Shown here: positions 52,079 through 61,600 of the stretch, in pieces
How the letters are laid out: each line of letters opens with the position of its first letter
Numbering within the stretch: the stretch's first letter is position 1
Origin: JBPOFM01 sp051252455
GTDB taxonomy: Bacteria > Bacteroidota > Bacteroidia > Flavobacteriales > Flavobacteriaceae
Assembly (NCBI GenBank): GCA_051252455.1
Contig: JBPOFM010000002.1
Location: 455,535 to 519,534 of the forward strand
Direction of reading: 5' to 3'
DNA length: 64,000 nt
Program-made: the position numbers and the translations under genes
The notes under the pieces: generated by a model
The model's database searches: none
Told to the model about the DNA's origin: nothing
What the model saw: only the letters and a program-made list of their open reading frames with translations

Positions 52079-52849
52079 ATGGACAATCAACATCAATTTA
52101 GATACTCAACAGGAGTCATTGCCTATCCAATTGCAATCGTACTGTTGATATGGGTTGTCTTCTGGGCGCAAGTACGTTTTTTTCCAGCAATCAAGTCTTT
52201 TGGAATTTATCCACAAACCTTGCAGGGATTGCGTGGCGTGATTTTTAGTCCATTCATTCATGGAGACATTGAGCATATCTATCACAATACAATTCCGCTG
52301 TTTGTTTTAACTATGGCCTTATTTTATTTTTATAGAGAGATTGCTTGGAAGGTCTTATTGTATGGCATTTTACTATCTGGATTAATTACATGGTGGATGG
52401 GACGACCATCCAATCACATTGGCGCTAGTGGATTGATCTATGTTCTGGTCAGTTTTATTTTCTTCAAAGGAATGTTTGCAAAACACTATCGCTTGATAGC
52501 ACTTTCACTGATGGTCATATTTTTATACGGAAGTATGATTTGGTATGTATTTCCCGTAAAAGAAGGTATGTCATGGGAAGGCCATTTGGGCGGACTCATC
52601 ACGGGGATTTTATTTTCAGTAATTTTCAGGAAAACAATTGCAAAACCAGAGAAGTACGTTTGGCAGAAGCCCGATTACAATGAAGATGATGATCCATTCT
52701 TAAAGCATTTTGATACTGATGGAAATTTTATAGAACTTATCGAACCTGAACTTGAACTTAAAAATGAACTCGAAACTGAAAATGAAATGGAAGAGTTCCC
52801 TAGATTCAAATATTCTTTTAAACCGAATAAGGACGAGAAATTATCCTAA
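52079..52849 (+). CDS. Rhomboid family intramembrane serine protease
   Basis: The 256-residue protein has six to seven membrane helices and rhomboid motifs. HIGASGLIYVLVSFIFF holds the catalytic Ser of G-x-S-G, and EGHLGGLITGILFSVIF holds the catalytic His. The HGDIEHIYHNTIPLFVL segment in the first half has the usual HxxxHxxxN. The last 60 residues are a charged cytoplasmic tail with many Glu. The substrate is unknown. Confidence 0.92.
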   Translation: MDNQHQFRYSTGVIAYPIAIVLLIWVVFWAQVRFFPAIKSFGIYPQTLQGLRGVIFSPFIHGDIEHIYHNTIPLFVLTMALFYFYREIAWKVLLYGILLSGLITWWMGRPSNHIGASGLIYVLVSFIFFKGMFAKHYRLIALSLMVIFLYGSMIWYVFPVKEGMSWEGHLGGLITGILFSVIFRKTIAKPEKYVWQKPDYNEDDDPFLKHFDTDGNFIELIEPELELKNELETENEMEEFPRFKYSFKPNKDEKLS

Positions 52850-52933
52850 TAATGACCTAAAAAAATACATCATTTATAATTTATACGATTAACCATTTGG
52901 AATTTGGTGCTTTCCTTCTGGGATTTTAACTTT

Positions 52934-52983
52934 CATTATTCATTATTCATTATTCATTATTCATTATTCATTATTCATTATTC
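52934..52983. repeat. Heptanucleotide tandem repeat (CATTATT)n
   Basis: Seven perfect copies of CATTATT in a row plus one base lie in the gap between the rhomboid gene and rlmB. The last base touches the rlmB stop codon. This type of short repeat changes copy number by slippage. Confidence 0.95.
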
Positions 52984-53717
52984 TAAAGCCTCTGTCTGAC
53001 CACTTCATACAAAAAAGCACCGCAGGCAACAGAAACATTTAAAGATTCAATTTCGCCGAGGATAGGCAGTTTCGCTTTGTCATCAACTACTTTTAAAATC
53101 GATGGATTGATTCCTTTGCCTTCAGAACCCATAATAATGGCACAAGGATCCGTAAATGAAACGTCATACAAATTTTGATCCGTCTTTTCGGTAGCAGCTA
53201 TGACCTTAATTCCTGACGCTTGCATGTAGAACACCGCGTCTTTGATATGATCGACCTTACAAATAGGCATTTTAAAAATAGCGCCTGCACTTGTTTTTAC
53301 GGTGTCACCATTTACGGGTGCACCACCTTTTTTCTGAATAATAATTCCAGAAACGCCTGTACATTCTGCGGTTCTAATGATAGCTCCAAAATTACGTACA
53401 TCACTCAATTGATCCAATAATAGAAATAGAGGAACTTTACCGGATTCCATGACAGAAGTCACCAATTCTTCCAACGCATAAAATTCGATAGGTGCAATTT
53501 GGGCCACAGCACCTTGATGGTTCATCTTCGATAATCGATTGAGTTTCTCTACAGGGACGTAAGACGCATTCAATCGTTCTTTATGAATGAGTTGCTCTAA
53601 TTCCACAAATAGATCACCTCGCAATCCTTTCTGAAGGAATATTTTATCAATGTTTTCACCTGATTTTATGGCTTCAATGATTGCACGTATGCCGAAAATG
53701 GTTGTTTCTTTTTCCAT
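52983..53717 (-). CDS. rlmB: 23S rRNA (guanosine-2'-O-)-methyltransferase RlmB
   Basis: The 244-residue SPOUT methyltransferase has an N-terminal L30e-like substrate-binding domain (TTIFGIRAIIEAIKSGENIDK). The catalytic domain has SDVRNFGAIIRTAECTGVSGII, IIMGSEGKGINPSIL and ESLNVSVACGAFLYEVVRQR, which form the knot and SAM site. RlmB methylates G2251 of 23S rRNA. A -7 box (TACCTTTG) ends 4 nt before the ATG, so its mRNA may be leaderless. Confidence 0.93.
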   Translation of the reverse strand: MEKETTIFGIRAIIEAIKSGENIDKIFLQKGLRGDLFVELEQLIHKERLNASYVPVEKLNRLSKMNHQGAVAQIAPIEFYALEELVTSVMESGKVPLFLLLDQLSDVRNFGAIIRTAECTGVSGIIIQKKGGAPVNGDTVKTSAGAIFKMPICKVDHIKDAVFYMQASGIKVIAATEKTDQNLYDVSFTDPCAIIMGSEGKGINPSILKVVDDKAKLPILGEIESLNVSVACGAFLYEVVRQRL

Positions 53718-53721
53718 GAGT

Positions 53722-53729
53722 CAAAGGTA
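53722..53729 (-). promoter_or_regulatory. -7 box just before rlmB
   Basis: On the minus strand this reads TACCTTTG (TAnnTTTG) and ends 4 nt before the ATG at 53717. The upstream -33 position lies in a palindrome and has no TTG. Confidence 0.45.
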
Positions 53730-53735
53730 TAAAAA

Positions 53736-53759
53736 AACCATCCTAAATTTAGGATGGTT
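53736..53759 (-). terminator. Rho-independent terminator of the arylsulfotransferase gene
   Basis: It is a perfect 24-bp palindrome (10-bp or longer arms AACCATCCTA/TAGGATGGTT with ATTT in the centre). On the minus strand it is followed by TTTTTTTATA. It ends the minus-strand gene whose stop is at 53782. It also lies immediately upstream of rlmB. Confidence 0.85.
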
Positions 53760-53781
53760 CATATAATTGTCAATGTGTATT

Positions 53782-55401
53782 TTATTGTTTAATAATTCTT
53801 TTGGTTACATGTGCATTGTTATAATGCAGTGTCATGAAGTAAATACCCGAATCCATGGAATTAAGATCTACTTTGTTAGAATTAGAAACAATTTCCACTA
53901 GTGAACCTAACGTATTGTACACTTCAATTTTCTCAATTCTAAAATTAGATTCCACAAAAACATTGTTCGTAGTTGGATTCGGATAGATTTTCAAATCACT
54001 TAAATTAGTTTCTTCAACTCCTAAATTTTCACATGCTGTCAAATTTGGGTTTAATTCAATCGGGTTTCCAGGAGAAAGGTCTCTTCCTGTAAACGCTGGA
54101 TAATGCGTGGGATATTTTTCTGCTCTGAATACTAAATTCGAAATAGTATTATCACCTTGCGTAACAATTCCGTTGGCACTGTCAGGATTTTTATATTCCC
54201 AAACCACATTATTGGTTGGATCAATTTCAAAAAAGAAACCTGAATCACCATCACAAATTAGAGTGTTACCGTTTGGTAGCCTTTCGGCACCGGATAATAT
54301 GGACGAATAAAAATAATCCGGATCTTCAGTAGTAAAAGACCATTCAGCAACAGATGGACCATATCCAGTAACTGAATCGTAAATGTAAACTCCAGGAGCA
54401 GACATAGGAGGTGAGAGAATATCTACTGATGAAAAACGTCTTGATGGACCATTGTTAAATAGGATAATTTTTCCTGCATCTGTTAAGCCTTCTGCAATCC
54501 AATGTGGATAATGTTGACTATATAACGTCCTATTCGAAGCATCTCCTTTATCATAAACTTCTGGATTTCCCCAGCGATAAAGTAGATCACCACCCTTTCC
54601 ATATCTTCCGCCCGAATGGGATGCTGCTTCAGCAGTCGTCGTTGAATGATCTATAATGTAAAATTCACTCATGAGTCTCGAACTTAAGATAATTTGATCT
54701 AAATCGGCATTATATTGAATAGAATTAAAATGTAACCAATTGGCAAATCCAGAATCACCAATGTTAAAGTTGAAATCCAACAATTCAGGATGGTCCGCAA
54801 TAACACCAAAGTTATCTTTAGATGAATCGAAGTCTTGAATTAAATGATCTTTAATATTCCATTCCCACACGATATTTGCTTGATTAGTACCGACAGGTTC
54901 TAATTCCAACACTTGTTCATTAAATATTTTGCTTTCTGTAATTAGAGCTGGGTTTCTTCCTGCTAAAACTGCTTCTTGTTGGAGCATGGTGGTTACTGCC
55001 AGCATAAGAATGTTACCATTTGGTAATGGGTAGACATCGTGGTGTTGAGTTACCATCGAATTAGAATAGTTATATTGCCACAATAAGTTGCCATCCCAGT
55101 CAAATAATTGGACAAGACCTCCAACGCCGCCAAATGTAATTGACGAATTGGCTATTTTTCCAGCTCTCAATAAATTGCCATTTTCTAACAAATAGCAAGA
55201 ATTTCCTGGTGGATAGTTACTGGTCCATTGATTGACGACTCTTCCACAATTATCAATGAGATAGGTTTCATTTGAGGCACCTGGTGTAAATAAAGTATAT
55301 CCATCATACATATCATTGCTACTGGTGATCGTTCCGACGGTATTTTGACTCCATGCATTAAAATTTATAGAGAAAATTATAACATATAATATATTTTTCA
55401 T
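53782..55401 (-). CDS. Aryl-sulfate sulfotransferase-like protein with T9SS sorting domain
   Basis: The 539-residue protein has a signal peptide (ILYVIIFSINFNAWSQ) and an ASST-like beta-propeller. It has YTLFTPGASNETYLIDNCG, DWDGNLLWQYNYSN, THQHHDVYPLPNGNILML-like HHDVYPLPNGNILMLA, then ERLPNGNTLICDGDSG. Arylsulfotransferases move sulfate between phenols without PAPS. The catalytic His of the family is not individually identifiable here, so activity is inferred. The last 70 residues are a T9SS type A sorting domain (LKIYPNPTTNNVFVES ... YNTLGSLVE ... GIYFMTLHY). The protein is thus exported by the Gld/T9SS machinery. It is monocistronic, bounded by terminators on both sides. Confidence 0.85.
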   Translation of the reverse strand: MKNILYVIIFSINFNAWSQNTVGTITSSNDMYDGYTLFTPGASNETYLIDNCGRVVNQWTSNYPPGNSCYLLENGNLLRAGKIANSSITFGGVGGLVQLFDWDGNLLWQYNYSNSMVTQHHDVYPLPNGNILMLAVTTMLQQEAVLAGRNPALITESKIFNEQVLELEPVGTNQANIVWEWNIKDHLIQDFDSSKDNFGVIADHPELLDFNFNIGDSGFANWLHFNSIQYNADLDQIILSSRLMSEFYIIDHSTTTAEAASHSGGRYGKGGDLLYRWGNPEVYDKGDASNRTLYSQHYPHWIAEGLTDAGKIILFNNGPSRRFSSVDILSPPMSAPGVYIYDSVTGYGPSVAEWSFTTEDPDYFYSSILSGAERLPNGNTLICDGDSGFFFEIDPTNNVVWEYKNPDSANGIVTQGDNTISNLVFRAEKYPTHYPAFTGRDLSPGNPIELNPNLTACENLGVEETNLSDLKIYPNPTTNNVFVESNFRIEKIEVYNTLGSLVEIVSNSNKVDLNSMDSGIYFMTLHYNNAHVTKRIIKQ

Positions 55402-55420
55402 GAGACTATTTTTTATAAAA

Positions 55421-55440
55421 AAGCCACCCGTAGGTGGCTT
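55421..55440 (-). terminator. Rho-independent terminator of the SusCD operon
   Basis: The 8-bp stem AAGCCACC/GGTGGCTT with loop CGTA is followed on the minus strand by TTTTATAAAAAAT. It lies 25 nt after the last lipoprotein gene of the operon (stop at 55466) and separates it from the arylsulfotransferase gene. Confidence 0.85.
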
Positions 55441-55465
55441 TCAAAAATCGTATAATAATAACTTA

Positions 55466-56260
55466 CTAGTTACAAGTACTTGTACCACTAACAATTAATC
55501 CCGGAGTTGGAATACCTGAGTAATCCATAGTACCATCTTCGTAAACAGTTCCATCAGGAGCGGTTAACTTATAATAGTTCTCATTTTCATAACCTGGAGC
55601 TCCACCATCTCCGCCACCTGAAATATAGGTGAAAGAGAAGGCTACACCTGCTGTTACTGGGATTTCAACGGTAGAAGAGGCTCCTTCTTCAGCGTAATCA
55701 AAAGTTTCACCTTCCATTGCTAACTGAACAGCACCTCCTTGCCAACCGTCACCATAAGTGTCAGATGTTTCCAAAGTCCAAAGACAGAATAAATAATCTT
55801 GGATTTGTACAGAAACAGTTGGGAAATTAGTGTCTGGATTCACCAAATATTGGTTAGCCAATGATGGTCCACTTTGAATTGTCAAGTCCAGAGTTTCAGT
55901 ACCTTCCACAATGGCATCGTTGTAAATCATAACACTGATTTGTGCTGTAGTTTGAAATGCCGGAACTGATCCATTCACTACATCAAAATCTTCATGTTCT
56001 GTTGCAGTACTCGAATCTAGAATAACCCAACTGAAATCAATTGGTCTATCACTTGGTCTGTCCAAAACGATATCATAAACTATTACAGTTTCATTTCTCT
56101 CATTGGTAGTAAGCTCTCCAGCCGACATTGTAAAAGTAGGAGTCGGATATCTATCAGTACTTCCTAAAGATTCAACGTCTGAATAGGATTGTTCGGCATC
56201 ACAACTTACCAAGAGAAACGATAAAGACAAGATATATAATAAAAATTTAATGTTTTTCAT
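55466..56260 (-). CDS. Lipoprotein with Calx-beta-like and DTYGDGW domains
   Basis: The 264-residue protein has a lipoprotein signal (LLYILSLSFLLVSCDAE, Cys near 20). A Calx-beta-like domain follows (about 40-150: YDIVLDRPSDRPIDFSWVI, EHEDFDVVNGSVPA, VEGTETLDLTI). A C-terminal domain begins with TLETSDTYGDGWQGGAV, a motif seen in Ca-binding adhesive domains of secreted bacterial proteins. It is the last of four operon genes (SusC, SusD, lipoprotein, this one). Such accessory surface lipoproteins often bind the ligand taken up by SusCD. The ligand is unknown. Confidence 0.72.
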   Translation of the reverse strand: MKNIKFLLYILSLSFLLVSCDAEQSYSDVESLGSTDRYPTPTFTMSAGELTTNERNETVIVYDIVLDRPSDRPIDFSWVILDSSTATEHEDFDVVNGSVPAFQTTAQISVMIYNDAIVEGTETLDLTIQSGPSLANQYLVNPDTNFPTVSVQIQDYLFCLWTLETSDTYGDGWQGGAVQLAMEGETFDYAEEGASSTVEIPVTAGVAFSFTYISGGGDGGAPGYENENYYKLTAPDGTVYEDGTMDYSGIPTPGLIVSGTSTCN

Positions 56261-56272
56261 AATTTGGTTTTT

Positions 56273-57130
56273 TTAGTTAGGTGTGTAAGTAACATAGTAT
56301 TGTCTACAAAGTCCAGAAGCACATATAGTATATTCAAAATAGATTACACCTGTGTCAGGATTCACAAAACTAGCCCCTGGTACCCCTGTGACAAGATTTG
56401 AATATAGATCAACTAAATTTTGTTCCGGGATGGATATTTGATCACATACATCTGTAAACGAAAAACCTGGTGTACCACCTAAAGCGTCTTGAGACCAATG
56501 TCCAACATTATCCGTTCTATATGAACCACTTCCAGTATCAAAAATATTATCTGTGGAATTTGTAGTTTGATCGATACCAGCTGATGGATATACATAACGT
56601 GTAACAACAGAATAACTTCCAGCCAAATCAGAACTACACAAATAATTGATAGTGATCTTGATTTGTCCAGTTCTTCCATTCACTAGGGCACCATTAGCGC
56701 CAGTAACTGAAGTAACGTTTAAAATTACATATGGAGATACATCAAGAGGAGGATTGATCCCTTCAGTTAAAATGGTTAAACTCAAATTATTCAACAAGTT
56801 ATCTCCAGGTTCTAAAGTAATAGATGTTTGGTCTAATCTAAAATTAGTTCCTTCTACAGCCGTAGAACTAGGATCAACAGCAATTTGTAAAACTGCAGAT
56901 TCGTTAATGCCCTCAATTTGAGGACCAGTGATCCACATTGGTATCTGGTACGTTTTTTCTTCTCCATCAGCCGCATATGATGCAGTAGCTGTCGTTCTTG
57001 TAAAACCGGCTAAATTAGGACTCTGGTCAAAATTGTCGGTGATTACTTCGTCATCGACCAAGCAGGACGTCATCGCAAACGATGCGAACATGACAAATAA
57101 ATAAGATTTAAAATTTTTCATAATTTTCAT
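56273..57130 (-). CDS. SusCD-operon surface lipoprotein, hypothetical
   Basis: The 285-residue protein has a lipoprotein signal (LFVMFASFAMTSCLVDD, Cys about 23). A beta-sandwich-like domain with Calx-beta character follows (DPSSTAVEGTNFRLDQTSITLEPGDNLLN). The C-terminal domain (about 170-285) contains two paired cysteines (CSSDLAG, CASGLCRQYY). I did not recognise a named family. The start at 57130 or the ATG at 57121 are both possible. It sits 6 nt after susD, so it is translated from the same mRNA. Confidence 0.72.
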   Translation of the reverse strand: MKIMKNFKSYLFVMFASFAMTSCLVDDEVITDNFDQSPNLAGFTRTTATASYAADGEEKTYQIPMWITGPQIEGINESAVLQIAVDPSSTAVEGTNFRLDQTSITLEPGDNLLNNLSLTILTEGINPPLDVSPYVILNVTSVTGANGALVNGRTGQIKITINYLCSSDLAGSYSVVTRYVYPSAGIDQTTNSTDNIFDTGSGSYRTDNVGHWSQDALGGTPGFSFTDVCDQISIPEQNLVDLYSNLVTGVPGASFVNPDTGVIYFEYTICASGLCRQYYVTYTPN

Positions 57131-57136
57131 TTTTTT

Positions 57137-58603
57137 TTAATTAGCCCAAAATATTTTTGCAGTAAATGCACTTGGTTGGTCTGGTAAATTACCTGAATTC
57201 GCAGTCAACTCACTAGAAGGGTAGAATAATCTAACCGGTCTATCAGCAGTTGAAGCTCTTAAAGATACAGGTAGGTTAGCTGGATATCCTGTTCTACTGT
57301 AATCAAACCAAGACTGAATTGCATCAATACTATTAAGCGCCACCCATTTTTGAGTGATGATGGCTTGCAGTTTGTTAGTAGATGCATCCCATCCTACATT
57401 AGGAAGGTTTTGAGAATAATATGCAGCAGCACCAGGGGCACCTAAATAATCAAATGACGCAGTAATTCCACTTTCGTAAGCCGCTTTTGCATCTCCTGAT
57501 AAATTGCCATTTAATATAGCTTCAGCTTGTAAGAAATAACTATCAGCAGCTGTGAAAATCACTGCTGGTTGTGTTGGAGACTTTAATACTCCAGGTCCAA
57601 GGTTTGACACAAACTCTGCATCATATTGGTCAACAACAGGAATATCATAATCAGCGATACCTTGTGGTACACCTAAATGACCCGTCGCAGGTCGCTCATA
57701 AATATAGTCCACACGTGGATCAGCATTTGATTGTAAAAAGTTTAATGCAAATGGAGTTGCAGCAGTAGCGTTGTTATTGTTAATCACGTTACCAGCAGAA
57801 TCTTTACCATAGGCATTCCAGAATGGACTCTGTTGACTATCTGCCATAACATAACCTGGATCAACTGTGACATCATCTGAAATAAAACCAACAGATTGCA
57901 TACCAGCAAAATTAGCATTAAGCGCACCATCGCCAGCTTGACGAACTAGAACTCTCAACTTAACAGTATTTGCGAATTTTTTCCACATCTCCATATCACC
58001 ATTATATATGATGTCATCTCCACCTGGAACTATTGAACCTTCTTCAGCATTATCAATAAGTGCCATGGCATTATCCAATTGAACTACCAAGTCTGCATAA
58101 ATTGCTTTTGCATCATCATAAGCTGGTGTTGGATTTTCCCCTCTTTGAACTGCTTCAAAATAAGGAATATCACCATAGATATCAACCAAGATTTGAAAGT
58201 GATAAGATTCCATAATCTTACCAATTGCTTTGTAATTATCAAAACCTTCACCTTCGTAACTTTGTAAAACTCTATATTGTTTCAAAGCGTTTAGGTACGT
58301 TCTATCCCAAATAATAGAATAGAAAGAAGTTGTAACATTATATAGGAACTCATCATTGTACCATGAGTAACCATCTGCTTGGCTCCAGTTAACCATAAAC
58401 ATATTACCAAGCGTATTGGTATAACGATCTCTATTGTGGATCTCAGCAGACCAATATTGAGCTACTGGCAACACTAATTCAGGACCTAATACTGCTAAAG
58501 TAGGACTGTTTGTATCAGTGTTTACATCTAAATAATCATCACTACACGACACTATAAATAGTGTTGCGCATAGCATACTAATATATTTTATATACTTTTT
58601 CAT
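57137..58603 (-). CDS. SusD/RagB family nutrient-binding lipoprotein
   Basis: The 488-residue protein has a lipoprotein signal (ISMLCATLFIVSCSDDYLDVN, Cys20). The SusD helical TPR core follows, with SFYSIIWDRTYLNALKQYRVL, ESYHFQILVDIYGDIPYFEAV and, near the C-terminus, WVALNSIDAIQSWFDYSRTGYP. It resembles the SusD-like group often called DUF4843-free SusD/RagB (PF12771 type). SusD proteins cap the SusC channel and bind the substrate. It starts 11 nt after the susC stop. Confidence 0.9.
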   Translation of the reverse strand: MKKYIKYISMLCATLFIVSCSDDYLDVNTDTNSPTLAVLGPELVLPVAQYWSAEIHNRDRYTNTLGNMFMVNWSQADGYSWYNDEFLYNVTTSFYSIIWDRTYLNALKQYRVLQSYEGEGFDNYKAIGKIMESYHFQILVDIYGDIPYFEAVQRGENPTPAYDDAKAIYADLVVQLDNAMALIDNAEEGSIVPGGDDIIYNGDMEMWKKFANTVKLRVLVRQAGDGALNANFAGMQSVGFISDDVTVDPGYVMADSQQSPFWNAYGKDSAGNVINNNNATAATPFALNFLQSNADPRVDYIYERPATGHLGVPQGIADYDIPVVDQYDAEFVSNLGPGVLKSPTQPAVIFTAADSYFLQAEAILNGNLSGDAKAAYESGITASFDYLGAPGAAAYYSQNLPNVGWDASTNKLQAIITQKWVALNSIDAIQSWFDYSRTGYPANLPVSLRASTADRPVRLFYPSSELTANSGNLPDQPSAFTAKIFWAN

Positions 58604-58614
58604 TGTTTTATTTT

Positions 58615-61600
58615 TTAAAATTCAATATTTACATTTAAACCATAAGATCTTGTCGGAGGTCCTTGGAAATATCCACCAATACCGATTGCATTACCTGCAG
58701 CACCTGCATTGTTACTAAATTCAGGATCCGAGAACCTGTTCTCTGTCGGTAACCATGTCAATAAATTACGTCCTACAAGACCTAAAGTTACTTTCTTTAG
58801 TGGTAAACGGTCTAAATAATTTGCAGGAAGTGTATAGCTCAAAGAAACCTCTCTTAACTTTACAGCCGTAGCATCTCTTACATAATTTTCTTTGATTTCA
58901 TTATAAACATCCGTCCAGAAATCTTGTCTTCCATCAGTGACAGGAATGTTAGTATTAGATACGAATACACCAGGACTTGTTTCAATAACAGAGTTTGGCC
59001 AAACAAAATCTTGTCTGTTTGCAGATACACTCTCTTGAGAACGTCCCGTGAACTCCATAGCATCAGATCCTTGGGCATAATAAACATGTCCAGTTCTATA
59101 ATCTAATGTCGTTGCTAATCTGAAGTTCTTGTAGTTAATAGAAGAACTTAAACCGATAATATAATCAGGAGTCGTAGTTCCTAAATTTTTCAAACCCGAT
59201 TGTGCATTGTCTCCTGAAAGTGAAGTGGTACTAATTGGATTACCATTTGATGGGTCAATAACTACATTACCATTTGGATCTCTGTAATAAGCGGATGCTC
59301 TGACTGTTGGAAATTGTTCTCCAACCGTTGCATACACGCCGAACTCACCAGAAGTAGATAATGCAACAGAAGTTAAATCTCCTTGGATTTCGTTAACAAC
59401 AGTTTTACTTGAGGAATAGTTAATACTCACATCCCAAGAAAAATCTTCAGCTTTTAAGATCGTTGCACCTAAACTTAACTCGAAACCATCACCCTCTAAT
59501 TCACCAATATTTGTTAAAAGACTATTACCACCAGATGAATTTGGGGTTGTAGTTGCCACAATATTGTCCGTTGTGATTGTTTTAAAGTATGCTGCATCAA
59601 GTGTTATACGGTTGTTGAAAAGACCTAAATTCAAACCAAACTCCGTAGTATTAATTTTTTCTTTTTTAATGTCTGCATCGATATAGCCGTTTTGTAGTTC
59701 AAATCCACTCGTATTATCAAAAGGAAAACCGACTGGAGAATTGAAAGACTCAATAATATCTTCGGCCCCTAAATCATTATAAACGGTAGAGTTACTTGCA
59801 GTAATTTTTGCATAGTTAAGAACGCTTCCTTTAATATTTGGAACGGCATCAGTAAGTACTGCTGAAACACCAAAGGCAGGATAGAAATAGCTATTGTCTT
59901 CTGGTCTCAATGTAGATGTAAAATCATAACGTCCAGAACCATTTAAGAATAACCAATTTTTATATCCGAAAGTCACATCTGCAAAATAACCGTATTGTCT
60001 TTCTTCTAAATCATTTGCGTAAGCACCACTGGCAAAACCACCTTGAGTTGTCGCTGCATTTGATAAATCGTAAAGACCTGGCACAGATAAGTTGTCACCT
60101 TGAACTCTACTTTCATGATACTGAAATGTTCTTGAACTTGCACCTAAAACCGTTTTTAGAGTTAAATCTTCAAGAAGATTGAAATTCGCATTTGCTAAAA
60201 AGTCAAATGTATAATCAGTTCTTTGGAACTCACTATCTCTAACAAATGAAGTGTTTGGAGAGGGTCTAGAGTAATCATCAGTAAATGTCTGTGCATCTCG
60301 CCATTCTTTACCATCGCCTGTAAAGTAGTTACCACCGACACGACCGGTAAGGTTTAACCATTCTTTAACATCCCAAGAAATACTTAAGTTACCATTTAAA
60401 CGGTTTGTTCTATCAGTATCTCTACTTGTGTCAACCATATAGTAAGGGTTTTGGTAGTAACCGTTATAATAGCCATCAGGAGATGAATATAAATCGTTTC
60501 TCCAATCTTTATAATTAGCAATTGGGATATTTGCAGATTGATTAAGAATGAACCAATATAAAGTTCTGTCTTGCGATCCTAAAGTATTACCTACCACATT
60601 CGCTTCATCTCTAAAGTAAGATGAGTTCAAAGCAAGTTCTACGTTTCCTAATTTTTGTGTAGCATTCGCTTTGAAGGTATAACGTTTGTATGTGTCATTT
60701 GGTATAATACCGTCAGTGTCTTGATTACCAATAGATAAATAAAGACTTCCTGTTTCAGTACCACCGCTAAAGTAAGCAGTATTTTGTGTTGTTAAACCTT
60801 TTTCAAAAAAGTCACGTGCACCATTTTTGACAGCAGCATATGGTAAAGTTTGGAATGTCCCGTCAGCAAACGTTGGACCAACTTGTCTTATAGTTCCATC
60901 AAAACGTGGACCCCAGTTAGTGTTCTCAATGTTATCATAAGCACCTTGCCATCCTGTACCGTATTCACTTTGAAAATCAGGCATATAAGCAACATCTTCG
61001 AATGTTACAGTTGTGTTAAAACCTACAGTAATGGACTCACCAGTTTTACCCTTTTTGGTTGTAACAATTAACGCCCCATTAGCAGCATCCGAACCATATA
61101 TTGCAGCAGCGGTTGCTCCTTTCAATACGTTCATGCTTTCGATATCATTAGGATTTAAATCATCGAATGCACCAATACTAGCGATTGATCCGTCAATTAC
61201 AATTAATGCTTCATTCGACTGACCAATAGATCTCAAACCACGCAAAATAATTTGAGTGTTAGGATTAACACCATTACTTTGAACATTAATTTGTAAACCT
61301 GCTACTTTACCAGCAAGTGCACTTGCAGCTCTGGTAGTTTGCGCTTGGTTAAGAAGTTCTTCATCAACCTCTTGCGTTTGATAAGTAACTTCTCTTTTTT
61401 CTCTTTTGATACCAAAAGCAGTCACTATTACCTCATCAAGTTGAGCTGAATCTTCTTCCATCGTCACATTGACGGTGTTCGAAGCTCCAACAGTAACTTC
61501 TTTGCTTTTCAGACCTAAATAGGTAAATGAAAGCACGTCACCTGCTTTTGAACGAAGAGAATACTTCCCGTCAAAATCAGTTTGAGTTCCAGTCGTTGTT

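Noticed and set aside
52934..52983. Possible CRISPR array
   Set aside because: The repeats are 7 bp and directly adjacent, without spacers. No cas gene is in the window.
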